In this document: positions 10,156 to 19,180 of the stretch, in pieces
Layout: the number at the start of each line of letters is the position of its first letter
Numbering within the stretch: the stretch's first letter is position 1
Origin: Thraustochytrium sp. TN22
Taxonomy: Eukaryota > Sar > Bigyra > Thraustochytrida > Thraustochytriidae
Length of the DNA stretch: 64,000 nucleotides
NCBI GenBank assembly: GCA_013306675.1
Contig: JABLUY010000059.1
Location: 93,327 to 157,326 of the forward strand
Direction of reading: 5' to 3'
Position numbers and translations under genes: made by a program
Notes under the pieces: generated by a model
Databases searched by the model: none
What the model was told of the DNA's origin: nothing
The model's input: only the letters and a program-made list of their open reading frames with translations

Positions 10156-11011
10156 CTTGCCGCCGCTCTCGCCGCCCTTTCTCTCTCTCTCCTCGCTCTT
10201 TCTCGCTCGCTCGCCCGCTTCGCGCGCGATCGGGTCTGCCCGCCCGCCCGCCCGCCCGCCCGCGCCGCCCGCCCGCGCCGAGAGCCTCCGGAACTCCTGC
10301 GCCACCCGTGGCCCGCGCCGCGCTCGGCGCCACTTGCGCTGCCCTCACGCGCCGCGCGGCCAAGTGCGCTTTCGCGAAGGCCCAAGTTTGCCAACCCCAC
10401 GCGGCCACTGTCAGGGCAAGAACAAGCTCCGAGCCACGGCGCCGTCACGGCCCGGGTCCGTTTCAAACAGCGGCAGAACGGCTGAACGGATGTTCCGGGA
10501 ACGCGTTCTCATCCCGTTCCGCGGCGCTACAGTTGGGCGGCGGCGCCGCGGTACGAGCGCCTCACGTCAAGCTGGCAGGCAGACAGGTTTTGAATTCGAA
10601 GCGGCTCGCCGCGCGGCGCGGCAGCAGCTGCGCGCGGCGCCGCGCGACGCCTGCTGCCTGGAGCGGCGCGGCGCGGCGCGGCGCGCGCGTAGTCCCGGGG
10701 CGCGCCTGGCGTTCGTCGTGCATCCATCCGGGCCGCCTGCGCAGCGAGCGCGGCAGAGGGAAAAAGCGGAGCAGAACGGCGCGGCGCGGCGCAGCGCGCG
10801 GCACCCGGCGCGCGCGTCGCGTGCATGCGCGCGGGCGCCGGGCGGAACGGCGAGGCGAGGCGAGGCGCAGCGGACGGCGGTCGCAACGCGGCGCGCGAGG
10901 CGCGCCGCGGGCCAGGAGGATCTGCGGGGCCACCGCACGGGGCCTCTCTCGACCGCGCGCGGCGGCGCTGCGTCTGCGGAGCGGCGGCGCGCGCGCTCGT
11001 GCGGGCGCGCC
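10156..11011. promoter_or_regulatory. divergent promoter region between ZPR1 and BRCA2
   Basis: 856 bp between divergent start codons. The open frames across it are low-complexity Arg/Ala/Gly strings typical of non-coding GC-rich DNA, so I place the BRCA2 start at 11012, not further upstream. It contains CCCG runs near 10239-10262 and CGGCG-rich stretches. Confidence 0.45.
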
Positions 11012-14000
11012 ATGGCGGACCCGCAGCTCGCACCAGCTGGCTCGCGCAGCCCGGACCTCATGGCCGGCCTTGACGAAGATCTCGACGCCGACCTGGACAT
11101 GGATGAGGGGGAGGACGACGAAGAGGAGGAGGAGCTCGCGGAAGAGGACAAAGCCGAGGCTGCAAGCGGCAGCGCGGGCCGCGGCCGCAGCGCCGTCTCG
11201 CAGGAGGACTTGGAGTCCCTCAGCGATGACGACTGCCAGGCTGACGAAGGGCAGGATGCCCTCGGCTCCCCTGGTGCTGATGGTGGTTCTGGAGCTGAGG
11301 CCGGGGCCGGCTCTGGTGCTGGCACCGGCGCCGCTGGTGCAGGACCCGAGTCGCAAAGCGAGGTTGGCGAGACGCCTCGGCCCGTGCGCTTCAGGTATGA
11401 CTTTGAGCTGAGCCAGGTCTCCTCGCAGTCGTCCGAGGAGCATGTCGGTTCCAAGCGCGCTGCGCTTTCGCCGGGCGGCGGTCTCTTGGACGAGGAGGTC
11501 TCCTGCAAGCGTCTGGCCGCGGCCCCGCGCGAGCCGCTGCGCCCACTCTCTGTCAACATGGCCAGCGACGATGGGCCGCGCTCGTCGCCTGGGCCACGCA
11601 TCGCGGCGCTCTTCGACGATCTCGCGGGTGAGGATGCGGAGAATCGCGATTCAGCGGAACACGACGCACCAATCTCGCGCTCGAAGCGAGCCTCGCCCCA
11701 TCACGACGCCGCCTCGCACATGAACAAGCTCCCTCGTTCTAGTGTGCACGAAAGTTCGCCTCACGAGAGTGAGCGCGCAACCGTGAGCAACGATGGCGAC
11801 CGCGACCACGCTGCTGTACAAGAAGATCTGCAGTCGATCGCCGATCTCGCGCAGCACAGAGTGCGCAAGCCTGCCCCCAATGACCCGCAAAGCAGCATTG
11901 ACGCTGTACAGAGCCTCTTTTCGACGAGTGGCGGCAAAGTTGTGAGCACCAAACGAGACGCTCTCCACAGGGCGGAAGCGTCCCTAGGCGGCGCAGGTAA
12001 TCCGGGCACAGTGCAGAGCTTGTTTTCCACAGGTAGTGGCAAGGCGGTGAACATTGGCCGAGATGCGCTCGCCGCGGCTCGCCGCTCTCTCAAAAGCGAC
12101 GCTGGACAGGTCGTCAACAGCGGAGCTGGCGAGTTGGAAAGCAATGCACGAATCGAGGTCGAGACGAAAGCCAAACGTGACTCCGAAGGTAAGACGCCAA
12201 GCAATCTCACAAGGAAAGAGCCAAGCGGTCTCAGAAGAAACGCACCAACGGTTAACAGCAGCGGGAACCACAACCCTGTGCCAAGCCTTTTCTCAACTGG
12301 CGGAGGCAAAACCGTACACGTCGACCGGGCCGCTCTCGATGCGGCGCATACCGCGTTGGGCGACAGCGAGTCGGCCAAGTCTGTGCCAAGCCTCTTTTCC
12401 ACTGGCAGTGGCAAAACGGTAAACGTCAACCAGGCTGCTCTCGCTGCGGCGCAGGGCGTGCTCGACGGCACCACACGTGTCAGCGGGGCTACGTCGAGGA
12501 CTGGCACCGACACGGATGGCTCCGTGGCGAGTCTATTCTCTACGGGCGGTGGCAAGGCGGTAAACATTAGCAGGGCTGCGCTCACTGCGGCGCAGCGCTC
12601 TCTAGGCGCTAGCGGTACGTCCGGTGGGACAAAGGACGGCACCGTGCCGAGCCTTCTCTCCACAGAAGGCGAAAGGGCTGTGGCGAGCAGCAGCGAGGAG
12701 GCTCTGGGAGCAGCACAGAGCTCTGTTGACGACACGGCCGCGCCGAGCTTGTTCTCGACTGGCGGCGGCAAGACGGTCAACATCAGCAAGACCGCTCTCG
12801 CCGCTGCGCAGAGCGCCCTCAACGATGAAGTTCCCGGCGGCGCGTCCATGTCGGGTGGCGGTTCTGCCCCAAGCCTGTTCTCGACCGGCGGCGGCAAGGC
12901 GGTCAACATTAGCAAGACCGCTCTCGCCGCTGCGCAGAGCGCCCTCAACGATGAAGTTCCCGGCGGCGCGTCCACGTCGGGTGGCGGTTCTGCCCCAAGC
13001 CTGTTCTCGACTGGCGGCGGCAAGACGGTCCACATCAGCAAGGCCGCTCTCGCCGCTGCGCAGAGCGCCCTCAACGATGACGTTCCCGGCGGCGCGTCCA
13101 CGTCAGGTGGCGGTTCTGCCCCAAGCCTGTTCTCGACTGGCGGCGGCAAGGCTGTCAACATCAGCAAGGCCGCTCTCGCCGCTGCGCAGAGCGCCCTCAA
13201 CGATGGCGTTCCCGGCGGCGCGTCCACGTCAGGTGGCGGTTCTGCCCCAAGCCTGTTCTCGACCGGCGGCGGCAAGGCGGTCAACATCAGCAAGACCGCT
13301 CTCGCCGCTGCGCAAAGCGCCCTCAACGATGACGTTCCCGGCGGCGCGTCCACGTCGAGTGGTGCGCCTGCCCCAAGCCTGTTCTCGACCGGCGGCGGCA
13401 AAGAGGTCAACATCAGCAAGACGGCCCTCGCCGCAGCGCAGCGAAGCCTGCACGCCGACAGCAACACAGCCAGCAATGCCAGTGCGCCGAGCTTGTTTTC
13501 TACAGGCGGCGGCAAGACGGTGAGCGTCAGCAGGGACGCGCTCGCTGCGGCGCAGGCGGCGCTGCACAGCGGGCCGAAAAGTGCGGCGCCGTGTTTAAAC
13601 AGGGAGGCGCTCGCGACCGCGGCAGCGAGCAAGCCACAAGCGGGCGGCGGCGCGCGAACGCCTGCTCGAGCCTTGGCACCTCAGCTGCGTGCCAAGGCGA
13701 AGCCGCAGAGTGAGGTAAGGAGAACGAGGCCTCGCGGGTTCACGACTCCGTACAAGAAGGGCGCAGCCCCCGCGCTTGCAGCAGCTGCGAGCGCGCCGGC
13801 CAAGTTGCGTAGCGCCAAAATCCTGAAGGGGTCGCTGGAGGTGGTCTCGGCCGTGCGAGGCGCCCGGCGGCAGAAGCTGGATGAGATGGCTGGCTGCATC
13901 ATGCGACGACGACCCACGGCTGCAGAATTGAGGGAGATCGCGGTGGAGCTCGGGACGCCCTCATGGCTGCTGGCGGTCACGAGCAGCTCGGCGTCGTGTG

Positions 14001-16321
14001 TCAAATTCGACGAGGCGTCGGGTGAGCCGGTGGCACTTGCGCCAGCAGCATGGAGCGAAGGCACGTCGGACGTGGCTCGGCGGCTGTTGCTGGCGCAATA
14101 TGAGGGCGTGGATGAGCGGCAGGCGAGCGCCGCGTGGGTAGCCAACCACTACCGCTGGATTGTGTGGAAGTTGACGGCCTATCAGCGTGTGCTGGGCGGG
14201 GCTTCGTCGCAGCTGGCGCGCGCCTGCTCTCTGAGCGAAGTGGTGGTACGGCTCAAGTACCGGTACGAGCGCGAGTTTGTGCTGGCGGAGCGGTCGGCGC
14301 TGCGCAAGGTGCTGGAAAAGGACGCCGCTGCGGCCGCGCACATGGTCCTATGTGTTGCGTCGGTGGCGCCGCCGGGTCGTCCATATCATCTTGTGCTCAC
14401 GGACGGCTGGTACGCCATGCAGGCGGTGGTGGACCCGGCAATGGCGCAGCTGATTGCGAGGGGCCGCGTGGCGGAGGGCGTCAAGCTGCACGTGTGTGGG
14501 GCCTCTATGGTTGACAATGAGGACGGCGTGAGCCCTCTGGAGGTGGCGACAAACCAAGTGCTGGACAGCAGCAGCTGCAGCAGCGGCGGCGGCGCGCCTC
14601 GTGTCCAGCGGGCGGAGCCGAAGCTGCGCATCTCGCAGAATTGCACCTTCCCGGCAAGTTGGGACGCTACCCTCGGTTTCCAGCGTAGCCGTGCGCCGCT
14701 TTGCAAACAGCTGGACAGGGTGCAGGAGTCGGGCGGCACCTTGGTCCCGGCGGTTCGTGTTGTGGTGGTGCGGCATTTTCGAATGCTCTTCTCGGAGCGC
14801 GAGCCGGGGTCTGGGCGGTGGGTGACGCGGTCGGCCGAGGAGGAGGAGGCGGCGCGGCGGCAGCACGACGAGGAGACTTGCCGCGCGCGCGAGGCCATCA
14901 TCAGTGAGCACGAGCGTAGCTGGGAGGACCTCTCGCAAGGATCTTCGTCCTCGTCCTCGCAGCCGCACCATCGAAAGCAGGACTGGCGCGACACAGTGGC
15001 GCGCGCGTTGGAGACCGACCCGCGTATCCCGCCGCGGCGAGAGGTCAAGACCAAGATGCGCGTGCTCCTGCAGCAGCCGGGTGGCGAGCGCTTCGCGGAG
15101 CTGACGGTGTGGACCCCGCACCCAGACTTTGTGCGCGATTTCCCTGAAGGCGCGCTGCTGGAGATTAGCGCACTCACAGTTATGGCGCGGCCGTCCTCGG
15201 GCCAGATTTCGCTGCGGTCCACGCTCGCGCTGGCGACCGGCAAGGAGACGCGCTTCAAGCTGCTGGACCGCCAGTACCGTGGCGAGGATGCCGTCAATCT
15301 CCGCTGCATTGCGCCCATCGCCGACCTCTGCGACCAGCGCACGCCCTTTGTCGACTTTGCCGGCGTCCTCGTGCACAGAACTTCCCGCCACGCCTTCTTT
15401 TGCGGCGGCGACGGCGAGGGCGACATCGTCTCGGTTTTGCTCGCGCCCACGACTGCGCTGCCGGCCGATGCCGAGCCGGGCACGGTGGTGTGCGTGCGCG
15501 ATGCGGCCGTTCAGGCGCGCGATCCGGCCTCGCAGTTTTTCGCATGCGCAGAGACCTTCCACACGGAGATGAGCGCCGGAGCGACCCACACCGACCCCCG
15601 CTGGCGCGCCTTTGAGGATCGGGCCGCCGATGTTTCGTCCATTGCTTGGCAGGACGCGCGCTGCCGAGTAGAGGCCGTCCTGTCCACTGCAGTGACGCCC
15701 AACGTGGCCAAAAGGAGCCCTCCTACTCCCTCGCCGCGCGGGAGCTTGTCCGCTCCCTCGCCTCGCGCGGCAAGCCTCCGTCCTCAGCCGTCCCCGGCTC
15801 CCTCGCCGCAGCCGCAGCTCGCGACCGCCCTCACGGACGCGGAAGCGGCTCGCCAAGAGCGCATCCGCCTCTCGCGCGAGAAGCAGGCGCAGTGGCGGGA
15901 GAAGAATCGCGACCGTCTTGCTGCCCGCGCAGCTGCGGCCGCCGCCGCGCGCGGTCCTGGCCGCGAGCCCAAACTCGAGCTCTTCATTCGCGGCGCCGAC
16001 ATCACCGACATCATGGTGGGCCGCAAGCTGATTGACGTGCGCAGAGCCACGGAGCGCATCCAAGCGCTGCGCATGAACGACCTCATCCTCTACCGCGCCG
16101 GCTCGTACGAGCAGATCGTGCGTGTCAAGGCTGCCATCCCGTACAAGTGCGTCGCCAAAGCGCTCGAGCATGAGCCCCTCGCCAAACTGTTCCCACGTCT
16201 TGAGTCCGTGGACCAAGCCGCGGAGATCCTCGGTCAGCACATCGACCCGAGCACAGCGGTGTATTCCGTCCACTTTGAGGTCCCCGACAAGGTCACGCTG
16301 CCCGCCTGGGCGAAGAAGTAA
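11012..16321 (+). CDS. BRCA2: BRCA2 homologue with about 13 BRC repeats and C-terminal ASCH-like domain
   Basis: A 1,769-residue single-exon protein. An acidic N-terminus is followed by BRC repeats at about 299-860, each with the RAD51-binding core FSTGGGK-V-(I/V)S plus AL-AAQ-AL. Twelve are well formed, one is degenerate (LLSTEGER) and a partial one follows. The BRCA2 helical domain comes next (NHYRWIVWKLTAYQ at about 1042), then OB1 (LVLTDGWYAMQAVVDP at about 1127) and later OB folds. BRCA2 loads RAD51 on single-stranded DNA for homologous recombination. After the OB folds come a Ser/Pro linker, a basic helix (REKQAQWREKNRDRLAAR) and an ASCH/PUA-like fold at about 1655-1765 (GRKLIDVRR, NDLILYRAGS, YKCVAKALEHEPLAKLFP). 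That last part is not a usual BRCA2 domain. Its stop lies 50 bp from that of RABL6. Confidence 0.95.
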   Translation: MADPQLAPAGSRSPDLMAGLDEDLDADLDMDEGEDDEEEEELAEEDKAEAASGSAGRGRSAVSQEDLESLSDDDCQADEGQDALGSPGADGGSGAEAGAGSGAGTGAAGAGPESQSEVGETPRPVRFRYDFELSQVSSQSSEEHVGSKRAALSPGGGLLDEEVSCKRLAAAPREPLRPLSVNMASDDGPRSSPGPRIAALFDDLAGEDAENRDSAEHDAPISRSKRASPHHDAASHMNKLPRSSVHESSPHESERATVSNDGDRDHAAVQEDLQSIADLAQHRVRKPAPNDPQSSIDAVQSLFSTSGGKVVSTKRDALHRAEASLGGAGNPGTVQSLFSTGSGKAVNIGRDALAAARRSLKSDAGQVVNSGAGELESNARIEVETKAKRDSEGKTPSNLTRKEPSGLRRNAPTVNSSGNHNPVPSLFSTGGGKTVHVDRAALDAAHTALGDSESAKSVPSLFSTGSGKTVNVNQAALAAAQGVLDGTTRVSGATSRTGTDTDGSVASLFSTGGGKAVNISRAALTAAQRSLGASGTSGGTKDGTVPSLLSTEGERAVASSSEEALGAAQSSVDDTAAPSLFSTGGGKTVNISKTALAAAQSALNDEVPGGASMSGGGSAPSLFSTGGGKAVNISKTALAAAQSALNDEVPGGASTSGGGSAPSLFSTGGGKTVHISKAALAAAQSALNDDVPGGASTSGGGSAPSLFSTGGGKAVNISKAALAAAQSALNDGVPGGASTSGGGSAPSLFSTGGGKAVNISKTALAAAQSALNDDVPGGASTSSGAPAPSLFSTGGGKEVNISKTALAAAQRSLHADSNTASNASAPSLFSTGGGKTVSVSRDALAAAQAALHSGPKSAAPCLNREALATAAASKPQAGGGARTPARALAPQLRAKAKPQSEVRRTRPRGFTTPYKKGAAPALAAAASAPAKLRSAKILKGSLEVVSAVRGARRQKLDEMAGCIMRRRPTAAELREIAVELGTPSWLLAVTSSSASCVKFDEASGEPVALAPAAWSEGTSDVARRLLLAQYEGVDERQASAAWVANHYRWIVWKLTAYQRVLGGASSQLARACSLSEVVVRLKYRYEREFVLAERSALRKVLEKDAAAAAHMVLCVASVAPPGRPYHLVLTDGWYAMQAVVDPAMAQLIARGRVAEGVKLHVCGASMVDNEDGVSPLEVATNQVLDSSSCSSGGGAPRVQRAEPKLRISQNCTFPASWDATLGFQRSRAPLCKQLDRVQESGGTLVPAVRVVVVRHFRMLFSEREPGSGRWVTRSAEEEEAARRQHDEETCRAREAIISEHERSWEDLSQGSSSSSSQPHHRKQDWRDTVARALETDPRIPPRREVKTKMRVLLQQPGGERFAELTVWTPHPDFVRDFPEGALLEISALTVMARPSSGQISLRSTLALATGKETRFKLLDRQYRGEDAVNLRCIAPIADLCDQRTPFVDFAGVLVHRTSRHAFFCGGDGEGDIVSVLLAPTTALPADAEPGTVVCVRDAAVQARDPASQFFACAETFHTEMSAGATHTDPRWRAFEDRAADVSSIAWQDARCRVEAVLSTAVTPNVAKRSPPTPSPRGSLSAPSPRAASLRPQPSPAPSPQPQLATALTDAEAARQERIRLSREKQAQWREKNRDRLAARAAAAAAARGPGREPKLELFIRGADITDIMVGRKLIDVRRATERIQALRMNDLILYRAGSYEQIVRVKAAIPYKCVAKALEHEPLAKLFPRLESVDQAAEILGQHIDPSTAVYSVHFEVPDKVTLPAWAKK
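12741..13380 (+). repeat. 126-bp tandem repeats encoding near-identical BRC motifs
   Basis: Inside the BRCA2 gene, five consecutive 42-codon units repeat with exact 126-bp spacing (AAGCCTGTTCTC at 12871, 12997, 13123, 13249 and 13375). They differ at only a few bases, mostly T/A, N/H and E/D/G changes, and share a VPGGAS spacer. Flanking BRC units are much more diverged, so this block expanded or was homogenised recently. Confidence 0.93.
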
Positions 16322-16371
16322 GTATGTGACCACCCTTTTGAAGGATGCACACAAACAAACACAATGTCAGA

Positions 16372-17706
16372 TTACTCCGCTGCGATGGCCGAGCCGCCGC
16401 GCGCATAGCGCTCGACGATCTGCCGAGATGCGCGGGCGTCCTCGTCATCTTCGTCGCTATCCACGTCAGCCAAGAAGGCCTCGAGCGAGGTCTTGTCTTG
16501 TGACAAGGGAGTGTCGAAGAAGGCGTCGTCCGGCGAAGCAGACGATGACGACGACGCTGCAGCCGGAGGGGGAGCCCATTTCGCGGGTTTCTCCCGCTCC
16601 GAATCCTGATGCACGAGCTTGAGCGTGGTCTCTCGTGGCGGACTAGGTGCTTGCATGGATGAATCTCGTGCGGCGGCTGGAGAAGGGGCAGCTGGTGCAA
16701 CAACAGCCGGGGCGGGAACTGCGACAGGGCCAGACACATCGGGCAAGGCAGCAGGAAGCGACGAGAGACCATGGACCATGGCAGGCTGACCCGATCCCGC
16801 TCGGCTGTGTGCGCGCCTGCGCGAGGACTCTGACAGACTCGCGCGGCCAGCGTGCAAGGAACGCTCGGTGAGCTGCGCCTGCTCAAGCAGCGCGCGATGC
16901 CGGCGGCCCAGAAACGCGAGGTTGAAGAAGGTGTGCAAAAGGTCGAGACCGCCGCCGTCCTTCATGGAGCAAGGGAAGTGAAAGAGTGCGTCGCGCGGGC
17001 GGCCTGATGCACGACAGAGCTCCTCAAGCGCCTCGTCGACGACATCGACCGGCACCAGGTCCTCCTTGGTGCCCTCGAGGTCCGCGAAGTTGCGCAGCAC
17101 GGCGCAGACGAGGTCTGGTGGCGCGTCGCGCAGAATTTCGTGCGCCTCTTCCCATGTGCGCTGCTTCCACGGGCTATAAAGCACGACGAGGCCGTCCGCG
17201 TCGCGGTAGACGTCGACCTGGCGCGCGTCGAGCGGCGCGAGACGGTGCGCCCCTGCGGCGGGCCTTGAGCGGGGCGCGGTGAGGGGCAGGGGCGCAAGGC
17301 CGGCGGGCGCGTCCTCGTCGAGGTCGGCGGCCCGCTCTCGCGCGATTCGTTCGAGCTCATCGGCCGCGGCCGCCGCGTCCGTGAGGGCGACGTCCACGAC
17401 ATCCCAGGCCTCGAGCTTGGCCACTTCGTCGGACGCGCGATTGCGCCAGTGCACATGGCTGACGGCGATCTCCGGCGTCGGCACGTAGGCACCAAGCTCT
17501 CGCGGCGCCCTGCCGCGCAGCCGCGCCAGCAGCGTGCTCTTACCGGCGCCGCGCGCCCCGCGCAGCAGCACCTTGACGTTGCAGTTCACGCCCTGGCGCA
17601 GCCGCGCCTGCAGCCGCGGGTCGAGACGCTCCACGCCCGCCGCCGCCGCCACGCCGTCGCCCGCCGCCGCTGCCGCCGCCGCCGACGAAGACGAGGCCAC
17701 GCCCAT
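16372..17706 (-). CDS. RABL6: RABL6-like (PARF) GTPase-domain protein
   Basis: A 444-residue protein. The start at 17706 gives MGVASSSS, and the conserved domain begins about 30 residues later; a longer in-frame start at 17838 would overlap the neighbouring gene. P-loop GARGAGKST is followed by RABL6 hallmarks: YVPTPEIAVSHVHWRN, WDVVDVAL in place of DTAG, DGLVVLYSPWKQRTWE, VLRNFADL and FHFPCSMKDGGGLDLLHTFFNLAFL. Human RABL6 shares these, and its G domain is atypical for switch II. A Ser/Pro/Ala-rich acidic tail follows. An Ala/Asp/Glu-rich insertion interrupts the G domain between the WDVVD and VDVYRDADG motifs. Gly2 plus Ser6 fits N-myristoylation (inference). Reported roles of RABL6 include binding ARF and oncogenic signalling; its ancestral role is unclear. 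Divergent from the GT2 gene. Confidence 0.85.
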   Translation of the reverse strand: MGVASSSSAAAAAAAGDGVAAAAGVERLDPRLQARLRQGVNCNVKVLLRGARGAGKSTLLARLRGRAPRELGAYVPTPEIAVSHVHWRNRASDEVAKLEAWDVVDVALTDAAAAADELERIARERAADLDEDAPAGLAPLPLTAPRSRPAAGAHRLAPLDARQVDVYRDADGLVVLYSPWKQRTWEEAHEILRDAPPDLVCAVLRNFADLEGTKEDLVPVDVVDEALEELCRASGRPRDALFHFPCSMKDGGGLDLLHTFFNLAFLGRRHRALLEQAQLTERSLHAGRASLSESSRRRAHSRAGSGQPAMVHGLSSLPAALPDVSGPVAVPAPAVVAPAAPSPAAARDSSMQAPSPPRETTLKLVHQDSEREKPAKWAPPPAAASSSSSASPDDAFFDTPLSQDKTSLEAFLADVDSDEDDEDARASRQIVERYARGGSAIAAE

Positions 17707-17836
17707 GCTGGCTGGCGGCGCGTGCGCGTCTTGGGCGGGCTCTGGCTTGGGTCTGTGACGGCGGCGGCGCGGCGCGGCCCAGTCCTCCAAGAGCTCGCTC
17801 GGCCTCGACCATACGACCCGGGTCAGCCCACTCGTC
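17707..17836. promoter_or_regulatory. 130-bp divergent promoter (RABL6 / GT2)
   Basis: The two start codons are only 130 bp apart on opposite strands, so the genes very likely share a bidirectional promoter and may be co-regulated. No classical box is recognisable. Confidence 0.5.
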
Positions 17837-18772
17837 ATGCTGCGCCGGGCCGCGCTGGCGGCGCCCGTGGCGGCGGCGGCCGTCTACGTGGCGCCCTTCT
17901 TGCCCGCGCCCGACTGCTGGCCCGCGGCGGCGCGCGCGGCGGTCCGCGGCGCGCAGCGGCGGCCAGACGGCCTGGACCGCGACCGCGACCACGGCGACCC
18001 GGCGCAGCTGCTCAGCGTCGTGGTGCCCGTGTACAACGAGGGCGGCGCCGGCGTGCAGCAGCTGGCCCGCGAGCTGCAGCAAAAGGCGCGGAGGCCGGAC
18101 CGCGTCGAAGTGATCTTCGTGGACGCGGGCTGCCGCGACGACTCCTTCCACGGCGGGCGCGACGTCCTGCGGGCCTGCGCTGCGCGCCTGCACGACGTCC
18201 GCCTCGCGCACTCGACCTCAGGTAGGGGCCAGGCGCTGCGCCAGGGCGCGAGCGGCGCGGACGGGGACCGCCTGCTCTTTGTGCACTCCGACTGCGCGCT
18301 GCCTGATGGCTACGACGACGCCGTGCACAGGGCGCTCGACGATCCAGAGGTGGTCATGTCTGCCTTTGAGTTCCGCATCGACTCGGGCCGCCTCCGCCAG
18401 GACATGCCGCACGTGCCTAGCCCCGCCAGCCTGGACCGCCTCGCGAAGGGCACCAACGTGCGTTCACACGTTCTGTGGCTGCCCTACGGCGACCAGGCGC
18501 TGGCCATGCGCCGCGCCGACTACGACCGCCTCGGCGGCTTCCAGCCCATGCGCATGATGGAGGACTTCGCCCTGGTCACGCAGGCCAGACGCGATGCGCT
18601 CCAAACCGGCAAACGACTGCACATCATCCCGCAGCCCGTGCTCTGCTCCCCGCGTAGGTGGCAGCAGCAGGGCTTGCTCGCCAACACTGCTCGCAACTGG
18701 GCCTTTGTCGCGGCCTACACTCTGCTCGGCGTCTCCCCGGACACCATTTTCTCCTGGTATTACGTCAAATGA
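17837..18772 (+). CDS. family 2 glycosyltransferase (TIGR04283-like)
   Basis: A 311-residue protein. An N-terminal hydrophobic segment (about 3-25) could be a signal peptide or anchor. The GT-A fold follows: LSVVVPVYNEGG, VEVIFVDAGCRDDS, DRLLFVHSDCALPDGYD, then YGDQALAMRRADYDRLGGF and MMEDFALVTQARR near the C-terminus. The last two blocks are typical of the TIGR04283 branch of GT2, mostly known from bacteria and algae, whose substrates are largely unknown. The usual DGGS-DGT motif reads DAGCRDDS. It probably transfers a sugar from a nucleotide-sugar in a secretory or plastid-type compartment, but the acceptor cannot be read from sequence. Its bacterial relatives suggest old transfer. Confidence 0.85.
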   Translation: MLRRAALAAPVAAAAVYVAPFLPAPDCWPAAARAAVRGAQRRPDGLDRDRDHGDPAQLLSVVVPVYNEGGAGVQQLARELQQKARRPDRVEVIFVDAGCRDDSFHGGRDVLRACAARLHDVRLAHSTSGRGQALRQGASGADGDRLLFVHSDCALPDGYDDAVHRALDDPEVVMSAFEFRIDSGRLRQDMPHVPSPASLDRLAKGTNVRSHVLWLPYGDQALAMRRADYDRLGGFQPMRMMEDFALVTQARRDALQTGKRLHIIPQPVLCSPRRWQQQGLLANTARNWAFVAAYTLLGVSPDTIFSWYYVK

Positions 18773-19180
18773 CGGAGGACATGTGTGTGCGGATGATGAT
18801 GCCTTCATCCGTTGTTTGATACGAGATTGAGGACAACGTGCGACGAACGAATTCGCGATGATAGAACTCACAGGGACTCTGAGCTCGCAGGGACGATTTC
18901 GCAAGGATGGACTTGCAGGAGCAGGAGTTTGCTCTCTGCGCTCACCCTGCGGCCTTTTCCGCGGCCCACCGTCACCCGCGCTGCTGCCCCGGGCCCCGCG
19001 GCCGCTGTCGTCAGGACTCCCTCCCTCCTTCCCTCCAAGCGGCGGCGGTTCCCTGGCATCCAGCCAGAGGAAAAAAAAGATCTGCTGACGCCGGAATGGA
19101 AGGCGTGCAATGCTGTTTTCATTCGCACCAGTTAGCTTCAGGCCCGGTCTAAGCACTGGGGGTGGTGCGGTCTATTACGT
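18773..19180. other. intergenic, no gene recognised
   Basis: Downstream of the GT2 gene. An A8 run at about 19071-19078 would be a T-run on the minus strand, about 100 nt beyond the tRNA-like gene, and could act as a distant Pol III stop. Nothing else stands out. Confidence 0.35.

Noticed and set aside
9521-11011. In-frame 497-codon extension upstream of the BRCA2 start
   Set aside because: The sequence is antisense ZPR1 then Arg/Ala-rich noise; the acidic MADPQLAPAG start at 11012 fits the protein better.
11761-13632. 623-codon minus-strand frame antisense to the BRC repeats
   Set aside because: Its periodic sequence simply mirrors the 126-bp repeat of BRCA2; no start context or independent domain.
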